Assembly: GCF_000472965.1 (NCBI RefSeq)
Contig: NZ_AXAU01000027.1
Coordinates: 1 to 64,000, forward strand
Direction: 5' to 3'
Origin: Bradyrhizobium murdochi
GTDB lineage: Bacteria > Pseudomonadota > Alphaproteobacteria > Rhizobiales > Xanthobacteraceae
Length of the DNA stretch: 64,000 nt
The notes beneath the pieces are model-generated. The model worked only from the letters and a program-made list of their open reading frames with translations. It was not told the DNA's origin and did not search any database. This document shows positions 37,558-46,884 of this stretch, piece after piece (the stretch's first letter is position 1; every line of letters begins with the position of its first letter). The position numbers were made by a program, and so were the translations under genes.

Positions 37558-37727
37558 ATGACCTCACGGAATGGTGGTTTCGCCGGATTATAGGTGCAAG
37601 CGTTAGCTTGGGCAAAATCGGGCGTCACGTCTATGCCGCAAGCCGATGCCACCTTCAGTAAACGCCGCGCTGCCGGAGCGGTTTCCTGACGCCTTGTGCA
37701 AAGTACGGACCAAGCCAGCTCCCGATC

Positions 37728-39371
37728 TTAACGACGCAATTTGTATCCGGCGGCATCGCGGTCCCAGATATCGAGAGTCTTCCCGGCCTCGCGCAGCGCG
37801 ACCTTGCGTATCTTGCCGTTCTCGGTCAACGGCATCTCGGTGACGATCCGGACAAAGCGCGGAATCGCGAAATGGGCCATCTTGCCCTCGCAATGGCTGA
37901 TGATCTCGACTGGATCAAGCGCCTGGCCGGGTTCGAACTGGACGGCCGCCGCAACCTCGTCCTCGCCGAGGTCGGACGGCAGCGGATAGATCGCGCAGGC
38001 AGCGATCGCCGGATGCATCAGCAACACCTGCTCCACCTCCCAGGACGAAACATTCTCGCCGCGTCGGCGGATCGAATCTTTCATTCGGTCGACGAAGCGA
38101 TAGTGGCCGTCCGCATCGCGCACGACACGATCGCCGGTGCGAAACCACTGATTCCGCCAGGCTTCGGCCGTCTTGTCCGGCATTGCGAAATATCCCGTTG
38201 CAAACACGAGCGGCTCGCGCGCGCGTAACAACAACTCGCCGGCCTCGCCGTCCGGGAGAGGTTCGTCCTCCGAGTTGATGATACAGGCATCCACGCCTTC
38301 GACGAGATAGCCCATGGTGCCGGGGCGATCGGACGGGATCGTGCCCGCGAATACGAAATTCGTCTCGGTCGACCCGTAACCGTCGAGCAGCGGCACGCCA
38401 AAACGCTCGAGGAACGGGCCGTGAAATTGGCCGGGCACGCCGCCACCGAGCGCTACACGCACGAAATGCGCGGTGTCGTTCGCTGACGGGGGCTGTGCCA
38501 GCAGCATCACGGCCATCGCGCCGAGGAGATAACCGACCGTTGCCTGATGTCGGCGCGCCGCGGCCCAGAAACCGGAGGCGGAAAATTTCGGCTCGATCAC
38601 GTAGGTGCAGCCGTTGAGGAGCGCCTGATAGAACGCGTTCAGCGCGTTGGTATGGAACAGCGGCAGCGTCGTGAACAGGACGTCGCCTTCGCGAATGTCG
38701 AGCGCGCGTGCAGAGTAGACGCCCCACCAGAACATCTGCGCGTGCGGGCAGCAAACGCCCTTGGAAGGGCCTGTGGTACCCGATGTGTAGAGGATCGCGA
38801 CCGTGTCGCCTGGCTGCACTGGCGCGGGCGGCGCTCCTTCGCCGAGCGCAGGCAGCGGCGAGATCGATCCCGACGCGATCGGAGTTGCGGTGGCAGGTCC
38901 GATCGTCCAGACAATTTCCACCGATGACACATCCTCTTCCAGCGTATCGATGGCGGGCATAAAGCACGACTCGATCACCAGCAGCTTCGGCGTGGCGTTG
39001 CGCAGGATATGGCTGAGTTGGATACCGCGCAGTGCGGTGTTGGTCGGCACCGTGACGGCGCCCATCCAGGCGCAGCCGAGATAGACTTCCAGAAATTCCG
39101 GCCGGTTCGAGCACATCAGCGCGACGCGGTCGCCGGCGCGAATTCCGGCCTGCATCAGGCGAGCGGCCGACGCAGCGGCGATCGAAACCGTCTCGGCGTA
39201 GCTCCATCGCGTTTCGCCAAAGACGAACAGCGTGCGGTCACGATACCGCGCGGCTTGCCGTGTCAGAATGGTCGAGAGAATTCGATCCGCCGGCGGAAAA
39301 CGCTCAGCCGCCTGCGGCCAGATCGACCCACCCCGCCGCTGCCCAGTCGCGCCACCATCACCTGCCTGCAT
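37728..39371 (-). CDS. AMP-forming acyl-CoA ligase
   Basis: The 547-residue protein has all ANL motifs: ILYTSGTTGPSKGV (A3), DGYGSTETNF (A5), the hinge DRMKDSIRRRGENVS (A8) and ENGKIRK with the catalytic lysine (A10). It resembles crotonobetaine/carnitine-CoA ligases in the A8 region. The ATG at 39371 follows GGAGGTGCGT. It is divergent from a second ligase gene, with a 20-base palindrome halfway between them. The acid it activates is unknown; the context points to an aromatic or aryl-alkanoic acid. Confidence 0.9.
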   Translation of the reverse strand: MQAGDGGATGQRRGGSIWPQAAERFPPADRILSTILTRQAARYRDRTLFVFGETRWSYAETVSIAAASAARLMQAGIRAGDRVALMCSNRPEFLEVYLGCAWMGAVTVPTNTALRGIQLSHILRNATPKLLVIESCFMPAIDTLEEDVSSVEIVWTIGPATATPIASGSISPLPALGEGAPPAPVQPGDTVAILYTSGTTGPSKGVCCPHAQMFWWGVYSARALDIREGDVLFTTLPLFHTNALNAFYQALLNGCTYVIEPKFSASGFWAAARRHQATVGYLLGAMAVMLLAQPPSANDTAHFVRVALGGGVPGQFHGPFLERFGVPLLDGYGSTETNFVFAGTIPSDRPGTMGYLVEGVDACIINSEDEPLPDGEAGELLLRAREPLVFATGYFAMPDKTAEAWRNQWFRTGDRVVRDADGHYRFVDRMKDSIRRRGENVSSWEVEQVLLMHPAIAACAIYPLPSDLGEDEVAAAVQFEPGQALDPVEIISHCEGKMAHFAIPRFVRIVTEMPLTENGKIRKVALREAGKTLDIWDRDAAGYKLRR

Positions 39372-39453
39372 ACGCACCTCCAAGGCTCAACTTCCAAGAC
39401 CACTTCCAAGCTTCGCCGGGCAGGTCTGCGATAGATCGCTATTGGCCAGCAAT

Positions 39454-39473
39454 ATAGTTTAGGCTTAAAGTAT
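39454..39473. promoter_or_regulatory. Palindromic operator between the two ligase genes (site A)
   Basis: ATAGTTTAGGCTTAAAGTAT is nearly symmetric: each half reads ATA(C/G)TTTA(A/G)G toward the centre. It lies 83 and 88 bases from the two start codons, in the middle of the 189-base divergent region. The core TTTAGGCTTAAA recurs in variant form at 47217, 59713 and 59870. Confidence 0.6.
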
Positions 39474-39560
39474 TCGACGAAGGCCGCTGCAGCAAGCGCT
39501 GGTGCGGGCTTCCGACTACCTGCGTCCGGCGGCAAGACATGAATGGGAGCGACGCCCGCA

Positions 39561-41183
39561 ATGAGTCTCAACATTCCGTATCGGTCACCATCTGATGCTT
39601 TCGCCGCCACGGCTGCACGGCGGCCGGACGCGCCATTCCTGCTGGCGCCTGCGAGTGCGCAACTGCCCTACGCACCGGAAGGTTTCAAGATCGAATACGG
39701 CGCCTTTAGGTCCGAGGTCGAGCGTCTGCGTGCCGAATACGCGGCCGCCGGCTACGGACGCGGTGCGCGGGTCGCCTTGCTGCTCGAAAATCGCCCGGTC
39801 TTCTTCCTGCATTGGCTCGCGCTCAATGCGCTCGGGGTTTCGATCGTTCCGATCAACCCCGACGTCCGCTCCGATGAATTGTCCTTCCAGCTCGAGCTGT
39901 CGGAGGCCGACCTGCTCGTGGCGACGCTCGATCGCATACATGTGACGAAAGATGCGGCGCTCGGCCGCGCCCGCTTGATCGATACCGATAGCCGCATTCC
40001 ATCGTGCCAGACGAACGTCAGCGCCCAAAGCCCCGAGTACAATGATGAATGCGCGCTGCTGTTTACCTCAGGCAGCACCGGCAAGCCAAAGGGCTGCATG
40101 CTCTCGAACCGCTATTTTCTGCAGGTGGCCGACTGGTACCTCGCGCAAGGCGGCGTGGCAGAGCTACAGCCAGACCGCGAGATCAACCTGACGCCGTTGC
40201 CGATGTTTCACATGAACGCGCTCGGTTGCAGCGCGGTTGGCATGATGGTGCTCGGCGGCGCCGTGGTGCCACTCGACCGCTTCCACGCCAATCGCTGGTG
40301 GCAGTGCGTGGCCGATAGCGGCGCCACCGTCGTGCATTGTCTCGGCGTCATCCCGGCCATCCTGCTGCAATTGCCTGTAGCTGAAGTGGAACGGCAGCAT
40401 CGCGTGCGCTTCGCCTTCGCGCCCGGCGTCGATGTCCGCCACCGCGCCACCTTCGAGGAGCGCTACCGCATCCCGATCGTCGAGGCCTGGGCCATGACCG
40501 AGACCGGAGGTGCGGCGGCGACGACCACCGCCCGTGAGCCTGCGGGGTTTGGCGCGCGCTGCGTCGGCCGGCCATCATCAGATATGGAGTATCGCCTCGT
40601 TGATGATCAAGGTTCCGATGTCGCGCCTGGAAAGCCTGGCGAATTGCTGGTCCGCGCAAAGGGCGACAATGCCCGGGCTGGCTTCTTCAGCGGATACCTG
40701 AAAGACGAGCAAGCCACCGAAGCGGCGTGGCAGGACGGCTGGTTCCACACGGGCGATCTGGTTTTCGCCGACGAGGATGGGCTTCTGTATTTCTTCGATC
40801 GCAAGAAGACCATCGTGCGGCGCAGCGGCGAGAACATCGGCGTGCTCGAAGTCGAAAGCGCGCTTTACATGGACACGCGCATCGGCGGCTGCGCGGTGAC
40901 ACCCGTTCCTGACGACATCCGCGGCGAAGAGGTCTTTGCTTTCATTGTGCCGAATGTGGAGATCGATGATGCTGCCACGCTGGCCGCTTCGATCGTCAAA
41001 ACTTGCGCCGAGCGCCTCGCCTATCACAAGGTGCCCGGCTACGTCGCCATCGTCGACGAGTTGCCGCTGTCGTCAACGCGCAAGCTCGCCCGGGGCGAGA
41101 TCAAGACATTGGCGGCTGCCGCCGTCAGCGCCAATCGCGCGATCGACATGCGCACGCTGAAGGCAAAGCTACGACACGCCTGA
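39561..41183 (+). CDS. AMP-forming acyl-CoA ligase
   Basis: The 540-residue protein has the ANL motifs LLFTSGSTGKPKGCML (A3), EAWAMTETGG (A5), DRKKTIVRRSGENIG (A8) and STRKLARGEIK (A10 lysine). The A10 region is less typical (TRK instead of GKI/VRK), and the lysine could be in LARGEIK. An in-frame ATG at 39543 is possible; 39561 is chosen for the GGGAG upstream. It is divergent from the other ligase, and both probably answer to the shared palindrome. Sequence similarity to the divergent ligase is limited to the family motifs, so they likely use different acids. Confidence 0.88.
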   Translation: MSLNIPYRSPSDAFAATAARRPDAPFLLAPASAQLPYAPEGFKIEYGAFRSEVERLRAEYAAAGYGRGARVALLLENRPVFFLHWLALNALGVSIVPINPDVRSDELSFQLELSEADLLVATLDRIHVTKDAALGRARLIDTDSRIPSCQTNVSAQSPEYNDECALLFTSGSTGKPKGCMLSNRYFLQVADWYLAQGGVAELQPDREINLTPLPMFHMNALGCSAVGMMVLGGAVVPLDRFHANRWWQCVADSGATVVHCLGVIPAILLQLPVAEVERQHRVRFAFAPGVDVRHRATFEERYRIPIVEAWAMTETGGAAATTTAREPAGFGARCVGRPSSDMEYRLVDDQGSDVAPGKPGELLVRAKGDNARAGFFSGYLKDEQATEAAWQDGWFHTGDLVFADEDGLLYFFDRKKTIVRRSGENIGVLEVESALYMDTRIGGCAVTPVPDDIRGEEVFAFIVPNVEIDDAATLAASIVKTCAERLAYHKVPGYVAIVDELPLSSTRKLARGEIKTLAAAAVSANRAIDMRTLKAKLRHA

Positions 41184-41205
41184 GCCGCTGGTGCCGGCCC
41201 GGCAA

Positions 41206-42363
41206 CTACGGCAGCAGCTTGTATTTCCCGTTTTCGATCTGGACCAGTATCCGCGCGCGGCTATCGACGCCGTGGCGATCAGCCGGCGTATAGGTGTAGA
41301 TGCCGTGCGCACCGATGACATCCTTGGTCGTGAACAAAGCTTCGCGTAACGCGTTACGGAACGCCGGCGTTCCGGGCGTCGCGCCGGTCGCCTTGGCACG
41401 TTTGGCGGCATCGATGAACACAAGCCAGCCATCGAAGGCGTAGGGCGAAAACGCATCGGCCGGCGCCTCGCCATTGGCTTTCTCATAGGCTGCGCGGAAT
41501 GCGAGCGCGACCTTGCGGATGGGGTTGCTCTCGGGAAGCTGTTCGCCCGCCGTAACCGGCCCGGTCGGGCAGATGATGCCCTCGGCCGATTTGCCGGCAA
41601 GCCGCAGAAAATCCGCGCTGATCATGCCGTGATTGCCGTAGAGCGGCCCCTTGTAACCGCGCTCGGATAGCGCGATTACGGGCAGCGCGCCGGGCGTTCC
41701 AGTGCCGCCCAGCATGATCGCGTCGGGACGCAAGGAAACTGCACGCAGCACCTGCGCAGTGACCGAGCTGTCGGAGCGCGCATAGCGTTCGTTGGCGATT
41801 ACCTTGATGTCGGCCTTCTCGGCGCTTTGCAGCAACGAGTTATACATCAGGTCGCCAAAGGCGTCGGAGAAGCCGATGAAGGCCACGCTCTTCACATTGC
41901 GGCTCTTCATGTGATCGACGATGCCCTGGACGAGCAGCGGCGTCGGCTGCGGGGTTTGCACCACCCACGGCCCGCCCTCTCCGGCCGACACCGGCGCGAT
42001 CGGCGAGACCGCTATCATCGGCACTTTCATCTCGATCGCGGCGGTCGCCATCGCCAGCGTCTGCGGCGCGCCTGACGTGCCGATCAGGAAATCAACCTTT
42101 TCCTGCTCGACCAACTTGCGCGCGTTGCGCGTCGAGGCGGCCGGATCCGAGCCGTCATCGAGCTGGATGACGCGAACTTTTTCACCATCGATCTCGCCGA
42201 CATAGGCCTGGCCCGCGGCCAATCCTTTGGCGTTCGGCACGCCGATCGAGGACACCGGTCCGCTCAGGCCGGTAACAAAACCGACGAGGATCTCTGCATG
42301 CGCCGGCGCCACGACGGCGAGCAAGAGCGCAGCGCCGATCAACAAAGTCTTTTTCTTGTTCAT
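41206..42363 (-). CDS. Branched-chain amino acid-type ABC transporter substrate-binding protein
   Basis: The 385-residue product has a Sec signal (MNKKKTLLIGAALLLAVVAPAHA) read as positions 1-23 and a type I periplasmic-binding fold: GFVTGLSGPVSSIGVPNAKG, IQLDDGSDPAASTRNARKLV and MIAVSPIAPV. It is a close paralogue of the protein at 48357. No permease or ATPase gene lies next to it, so it should deliver its ligand to the Liv-type complex encoded at 49544-53063. It is the last gene of a six-gene catabolic operon, 27 bases after the cyclase-family gene. Confidence 0.92.
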   Translation of the reverse strand: MNKKKTLLIGAALLLAVVAPAHAEILVGFVTGLSGPVSSIGVPNAKGLAAGQAYVGEIDGEKVRVIQLDDGSDPAASTRNARKLVEQEKVDFLIGTSGAPQTLAMATAAIEMKVPMIAVSPIAPVSAGEGGPWVVQTPQPTPLLVQGIVDHMKSRNVKSVAFIGFSDAFGDLMYNSLLQSAEKADIKVIANERYARSDSSVTAQVLRAVSLRPDAIMLGGTGTPGALPVIALSERGYKGPLYGNHGMISADFLRLAGKSAEGIICPTGPVTAGEQLPESNPIRKVALAFRAAYEKANGEAPADAFSPYAFDGWLVFIDAAKRAKATGATPGTPAFRNALREALFTTKDVIGAHGIYTYTPADRHGVDSRARILVQIENGKYKLLP

Positions 42364-42390
42364 GATGTCACTCGATGTCGACGAAAAGGT

Positions 42391-43176
42391 TCAGCCCTGC
42401 CCAGGTACCAACGCAAGCACGCGCAACGGACTGCCGGAGCCATTCTGGATTTTGAGCGGCGCAGCCACGATCACGGCGCCGGTCGGCGGAAGCTGATCGA
42501 GATTGCACAGGCACTGCAGGCCGTAACGTCCGCCGCCGTGAAGGAAATGATGCGCCGGATACGGAGGATCGAGGTGCCCGGCCTGGCCAGCATCCGTCCC
42601 GATCGTCTCGGTGCCAAAGCCGATGACGCCGCGCTCCTCGACGAGCCAGCGCATCACGGCGGCGTTCGGTCCGGGCGTGTGGGCGCCGTCGTCCTTCAGA
42701 TTGGCGTAGTCGCGCCAACCTTTCTTCGACCAGTCGGTGCGCAGCAGCACCCAGTGCCGTTCCGGAATCCGCCCGTGGCTTTCTTCCCAGGCTTCCACGA
42801 CCGGTATCGTCAAAAGGAAATCCGCATCCTTTGCGGCCTGCGTCGAGCAATCGATCACGCAGGCCGGCGCGATCATGTCGCGCACCGGCAGCGTGTCGAC
42901 TGCGTTGTTTGGCAGGTCCTTGCCGGTGAACCAGTGGATCGGCGCATCGAAATGCGTGCCGGTGTGCTCGCCGAAGGTGAGATTGTTCCAGTACCAGGCA
43001 GGGCCATTCGCATCGTAGCGCGAAATCTGCTGGATGCGAACCGGCGCGGCCTGACCAAATTCCGGCGGCAGCACGATGACGGGAAAATCGGGACTGAGGG
43101 TGAAGGTCAGATCGACGACGCGCACCGCGCCGGATGCAACCGCGCCGGCAAATTGCATGAGACTGTTGCTGTCCAT
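42391..43176 (-). CDS. Cyclase-family metal-dependent hydrolase
   Basis: The 261-residue protein has the metal-binding motif HTGTHFDAPIHW (His71, His75, Asp77, His81) of the family that includes kynurenine formamidase and isatin hydrolase. These enzymes hydrolyse an arylformamide or the isatin lactam to give anthranilate-type products. The N-terminus (VVDLTFTLSPDFPV) is also typical. Neighbours encode a DUF35-SDR fusion, a thiolase-like protein and transport functions. An indolic or anthranilate-type substrate would fit with the iorAB genes further on, but this is inferred. Confidence 0.85.
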   Translation of the reverse strand: MDSNSLMQFAGAVASGAVRVVDLTFTLSPDFPVIVLPPEFGQAAPVRIQQISRYDANGPAWYWNNLTFGEHTGTHFDAPIHWFTGKDLPNNAVDTLPVRDMIAPACVIDCSTQAAKDADFLLTIPVVEAWEESHGRIPERHWVLLRTDWSKKGWRDYANLKDDGAHTPGPNAAVMRWLVEERGVIGFGTETIGTDAGQAGHLDPPYPAHHFLHGGGRYGLQCLCNLDQLPPTGAVIVAAPLKIQNGSGSPLRVLALVPGQG

Positions 43177-43205
43177 TGCGCTTCTCCCGTTTTCAAAAAG
43201 TCTGC

Positions 43206-44447
43206 CTACGCCCCCAGCTCACGCTCGACTGCCTTGGGGTTGGCCGCCAGGCGCTGGCGAATCTCTTCGGCGACATCGCCCACGAACACATCTTCAAGCC
43301 CGCGCTTGAGCGCCGACACGATCGCACTCGCCACCGCGCGTGGCGCCACCTTCGGCGGCGGCACCGTCTGGAACCACTCGATATCGAGCGGACCCGTGAA
43401 CACGTTCACCACCTTGACGCCGCCGGACCGAAGCTCCGCCCGCAGGCAGTGCGACAGCGACAGACAGGCGGCCTGCGACGCCGAATAGGCACCAAATGCC
43501 GGCCAGTTCGCCAGCGCATAGACCGACAGGATATTGACCCAGGCGGCAGCGCTGTTGACGCCATCCGAGCCGCGCATTCGCATCGACGATCCGAACGCCT
43601 GCGCCAGATGCACGAAGCCGAGATAGCTCTGGTCGATCTCGTCGCGCACGACGCTGGTGCCTTGCCGATCGAGCAGCCCGCCGGCGCGGACATGCTCGGT
43701 GGTGTTCACCAAAATATCGACCTTGCCGCCAACATCGGCCGCCAGATCTGCGACCGACTTCTCGTCGCCGATATCGAGCGGCACGATCTCGACGCCCTCC
43801 ATGGCGCGCAAGGCATCCTCGCCGCGGAATGGCTTCCACGGCTCGGCGACGCCGACGAACACGATCGACGCACCGGCTGTCTTCAGCGCAGCCACCACTT
43901 CCTGACCGACGATGCTGCGCCCGTTGGTCACCAGAACGCGCCGGAATTTTGGATCGGCGGTCATCTCACGCCACTGCCTGTCGTCCGTCATGTTGGGGGT
44001 CTCACGTTCGGGGTGCGCGAAGGCCACCGCCTGCCCGCTCTTGTCCAGTTGGAACGACATCACGACCGGCCCGCCCTCTTCGCAATCGGCGTGCAGGTGC
44101 GTCACGAGGGTTGGCCCGCACTCCATCGCAACCAGACCGATGCGCCATGGCGCGCGCTCACGGAAGTGCACGTCCGCCGGGATATGCAGCGTCGTTTCGG
44201 ACAAAAGTGTCCCTCGCCGCGGCGCATCCGTGAAGGCGAGGTCGGCGGAAAGGCATGCAGGGCATGCATCGCGCGCCGGATAACAGAACGTTCCGCAGGC
44301 GCCGCAATGCTGCAGCATGAAGCGCCCCTCGGCGGCGGCCCGCGTAAAGCCGTGCGAGGCGCGGCTGCGTGCGCGTGGCGGCGACGTCGGCAGCTGCGTC
44401 CGCTGTAAAGGATTCTTCCGGCGCGGCTTTTGGATCGGCTCGATCAT
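43206..44447 (-). CDS. DUF35 zinc-ribbon/OB-fold fused to an SDR-type domain
   Basis: The 413-residue protein has a rubredoxin-like zinc ribbon (Cys48, 51, 62, 65 in CGACGTFCYPARDACPAC), an OB fold (about 75-145) and an SDR-like domain (about 168-413). The first part is the usual partner of a thiolase-like protein and its gene overlaps that gene by ATGA. The SDR half departs from the family: the cofactor loop reads TNGRSIVG instead of TGxxxGIG, and the active site is YSASQ (Tyr321...Gln325), where Lys is expected; the Ser (NILSVY) is present. The reductase half may therefore be weak or structural. Such a fusion would tie a CoA-ester condensing or transfer reaction to a reductase step. Confidence 0.82.
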   Translation of the reverse strand: MIEPIQKPRRKNPLQRTQLPTSPPRARSRASHGFTRAAAEGRFMLQHCGACGTFCYPARDACPACLSADLAFTDAPRRGTLLSETTLHIPADVHFRERAPWRIGLVAMECGPTLVTHLHADCEEGGPVVMSFQLDKSGQAVAFAHPERETPNMTDDRQWREMTADPKFRRVLVTNGRSIVGQEVVAALKTAGASIVFVGVAEPWKPFRGEDALRAMEGVEIVPLDIGDEKSVADLAADVGGKVDILVNTTEHVRAGGLLDRQGTSVVRDEIDQSYLGFVHLAQAFGSSMRMRGSDGVNSAAAWVNILSVYALANWPAFGAYSASQAACLSLSHCLRAELRSGGVKVVNVFTGPLDIEWFQTVPPPKVAPRAVASAIVSALKRGLEDVFVGDVAEEIRQRLAANPKAVERELGA

Positions 44448-45622
44448 GCGCCTGGCCCCGCGAGGATCGCCGCGCCCGAAGCGAGGCCGCGATCATAATT
44501 GATCATTCCAAAACCCGAAGCCAACCCGACGCGTGCATCCCTAACCTGCGTCGGACCGGCCTGCCCGAGAACCTGGCGCAGCGCCTCGACCACGCCGAGA
44601 TAGGCGCCGCCCGCGCCGGCCTGCCCGACCGAGAGCTGACCGCCGGAGGTGTTGTGCGGGAAGCTGCCGTCGATCGTGAGATCGTGCTGCCGAACGAAGT
44701 CCGGTCCCTCCCCCTTTCGGCAGAAGCCGAGGTCTTCGAACTGCATCATCGAGATCACCGGATAATCGTCGTAGGTCTCGACGAAATCGAGATCATCCGG
44801 CTTGACGCCCGCCATCGCGTAGAGCTCATCGACATCAACAGCCCATCCGCCGCGCACCTGAACGGGGTCATCGCCGAACGCGTTGTGGCGCTCGATCGTG
44901 GCGAGAATCCTGGCCGCAGGCAAATTCAGCGATGCGGCGACATCCTCGCCCATCACCAGGAAAGCTTCCGCGCCCGCGCACGGCATCACGCAATCGAACA
45001 GATGGATCGGGTCGGCGATCGGCCGCGCCGACATGTAACGCTCGATGGTCAGCGGCGCTTTCATCAACGCGTCGGGATTGCGGAGCGCATTGCTGCGCTG
45101 AGCGACGGCGATCTTGCCGAAATCCTCGCGCTTGGCGCCAAACGTTCGCATGTAGTTGCGTGCGATCAGTGCAAAGCTCGCATTGGCGCCGCCGGCGCCA
45201 TAGGGATAGACGGCATCCTGATTGAAGCGTGAGAAATTCTCGAGTGTGTAGCGGAAGGAATCGACGTGGTTGGTATCTCCAGCCACGCAGGCCACGATGC
45301 GCGCGTCGCCCGCCTGCACCGCCCGCGCCGCACGGCGCAGCGCGGCGATGGCGCTCGCACCGCCGAGCGGAATGGTGTCGATCCATCGCACGCAGAGGCC
45401 GAAATGCTGGGTGAGCCCGATCCCGCTGTCGAGCCCCGCCGTGAAACTCGAAACACAGAAGCCGTCGATGTCGCGCGGCGTGATTCCGGCGCCATCGACC
45501 AGCGCCTTCAGCGCGCGGCCGATCCACCACTGCGCGCTCTCGACCGAGTAGCGCACGTACGGGATCGTCACCGGAACTGCCATCACGACCCGATCGTAAG
45601 GTGTTCGGATGGAGCTCTGCAT
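44444..45622 (-). CDS. Thiolase-like (lipid-transfer-protein type) enzyme
   Basis: The 392-residue product has the thiolase fold of the DUF35-associated group: WIDTIPLGGASAIAALRRAA, then NHVDSFRY, YDDYPVISMMQFEDLGF and the C-terminal HNTSGGQLSVGQAGAGGAYL. The usual GHP histidine is replaced in GQAG, and the position of the nucleophilic cysteine near GGASA is not cysteine. This matches the group of non-canonical thiolases, such as steroid side-chain retro-aldolases, that work together with a DUF35 protein. The ATG at 45622 is chosen over a longer frame that overlaps the ohr gene. Confidence 0.85.
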   Translation of the reverse strand: MQSSIRTPYDRVVMAVPVTIPYVRYSVESAQWWIGRALKALVDGAGITPRDIDGFCVSSFTAGLDSGIGLTQHFGLCVRWIDTIPLGGASAIAALRRAARAVQAGDARIVACVAGDTNHVDSFRYTLENFSRFNQDAVYPYGAGGANASFALIARNYMRTFGAKREDFGKIAVAQRSNALRNPDALMKAPLTIERYMSARPIADPIHLFDCVMPCAGAEAFLVMGEDVAASLNLPAARILATIERHNAFGDDPVQVRGGWAVDVDELYAMAGVKPDDLDFVETYDDYPVISMMQFEDLGFCRKGEGPDFVRQHDLTIDGSFPHNTSGGQLSVGQAGAGGAYLGVVEALRQVLGQAGPTQVRDARVGLASGFGMINYDRGLASGAAILAGPGA

Positions 45623-45648
45623 CGGACCGCCGGATTCCTGTGAGCCGT

Positions 45649-46077
45649 TCAGAGTACGGTCAATTTGACGTCGATGTTGCCGCGCGTTGCGTTCGAATAA
45701 GGACAGCGTTCGTGGGCGCCGGCAACGACTTCCTCCGCGACGGATTTCTCCAGCCCCGGGAGCAGCACCTTGAGCTCGACGGTGAGCGCGTAGCCGACCG
45801 CGACCGGACCCATGCCAACCCTGGCGGTGACGGTCGGTTCTGCCGATGGCGTGATCTTGCGCGTGCGCGCGACGAGTTTGACCGCACCGAGGAAACACGC
45901 GGCATATCCGGCGGCAAAGAGCTGCTCGGGATTGGTTCCCGGCCCGCCCGGACCGCCCAGCGATTTCGGCAGCGACAGCGACACCGACAAGAGCCCGTCG
46001 TCGCTCGCCGCCTTGCCGTCGCGCCCGCCGGTCGCCGTCACCTCGGCTTCATACAAGATCTTGTCGGGCTGCCGCAT
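45649..46077 (-). CDS. ohr: Ohr-type organic hydroperoxide reductase
   Basis: The 142-residue protein has the reactive pair of Ohr/OsmC enzymes: Cys61 (AGYAACFLGA) and Cys125 (HERCPYSNATRGN). Length and the NPEQLFAAGYAACF block are typical of Ohr more than OsmC. It reduces organic hydroperoxides with lipoyl thiols. No OhrR-type MarR regulator is adjacent, which is the usual arrangement; it sits instead inside a catabolic operon, nine bases after the racemase-like gene and 26 before the thiolase gene. Confidence 0.92.
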   Translation of the reverse strand: MRQPDKILYEAEVTATGGRDGKAASDDGLLSVSLSLPKSLGGPGGPGTNPEQLFAAGYAACFLGAVKLVARTRKITPSAEPTVTARVGMGPVAVGYALTVELKVLLPGLEKSVAEEVVAGAHERCPYSNATRGNIDVKLTVL

Positions 46078-46086
46078 GTCTTGTCC

Positions 46087-46884
46087 TCAAGCGCTGTTCG
46101 GTTTGTTGGGCGTGCGCGCCACAGTGGCGCGGAAATCCTGCCGGGCACGGTCATTGGCCAGCGCAAAACTCGGCCCGCGGCTCGGCTCGGTACCGTTGAG
46201 ACGCTGCAACTGCACCCACATCTCGGCGCTCTTCAGCGCGACCGCTGCGCAGTTTACCACGGGCGCATAGCCGATCTTGAAGCCACGCTCGCTCGCAATC
46301 AGGAGACCGGGCAGCACGCCGGCCGGAATGATGACATCGGCGCCGCGATCGACCAGCGGCTGCGCGCAGGCTGCAAAGTCGCCCAGCATGCGTGCCTTCG
46401 CCGCCGCATCGCCCGCAAACGCGGCGCTGAAATTCTCCGGACGGCAGCCCATGCCGGTGACATGCACCACGCGGCCGGAAAGCCCGTAACGATCGGCCTG
46501 CTCGTAGTGCCAGACCTCGAAAGCTGAATCGAGCGTGACCAAGCCGAGGCGACGGCCAAGCTGCGAGGCCGCGAGCAGCGTGGCCTCGCCGGCGCCGACC
46601 ACCGGGATCGTCAGCGCCGAACGCAGTTCGTACAATCCCGGATCCTGGAAGTGGCCCATGACATAGGCGTCAAAGCCGTTTCCCTGCGCTGCGAGTCCGT
46701 TGTCGACCGCCTGGATCGCGCAACGGAATTCGCTGAGGCGGCCGAAGTCGCGATCGGCGGGCGTGATGCCCTCGACGTGGACGCTGGTGCCGGGTGCCGC
46801 GATCTCGTTCAGATAAGCCGCAAGCCGCGCCATGTAGGGCGCGCTCGTAGCCTGGTCGACGAAGCTCTGCCAGAAGATGCGCAC
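46087..46884 (-). CDS. Asp/Glu/hydantoin racemase-superfamily protein
   Basis: The 265-residue product starts RIFWQSFVDQ after its first codon and has the two half-site motifs GAGEATLLAAS and DVIIPAGVLPG. In racemases of this superfamily both motifs carry a catalytic cysteine; here they are Gly and Pro/Ala. It may therefore catalyse a cysteine-independent isomerisation or decarboxylation, or act as a binding protein. The GTG at 46884 is a best guess; GTG at 46902 and a longer start at 46986 are in frame. It heads the six-gene operon. Confidence 0.7.
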   Translation of the reverse strand: MRIFWQSFVDQATSAPYMARLAAYLNEIAAPGTSVHVEGITPADRDFGRLSEFRCAIQAVDNGLAAQGNGFDAYVMGHFQDPGLYELRSALTIPVVGAGEATLLAASQLGRRLGLVTLDSAFEVWHYEQADRYGLSGRVVHVTGMGCRPENFSAAFAGDAAAKARMLGDFAACAQPLVDRGADVIIPAGVLPGLLIASERGFKIGYAPVVNCAAVALKSAEMWVQLQRLNGTEPSRGPSFALANDRARQDFRATVARTPNKPNSA

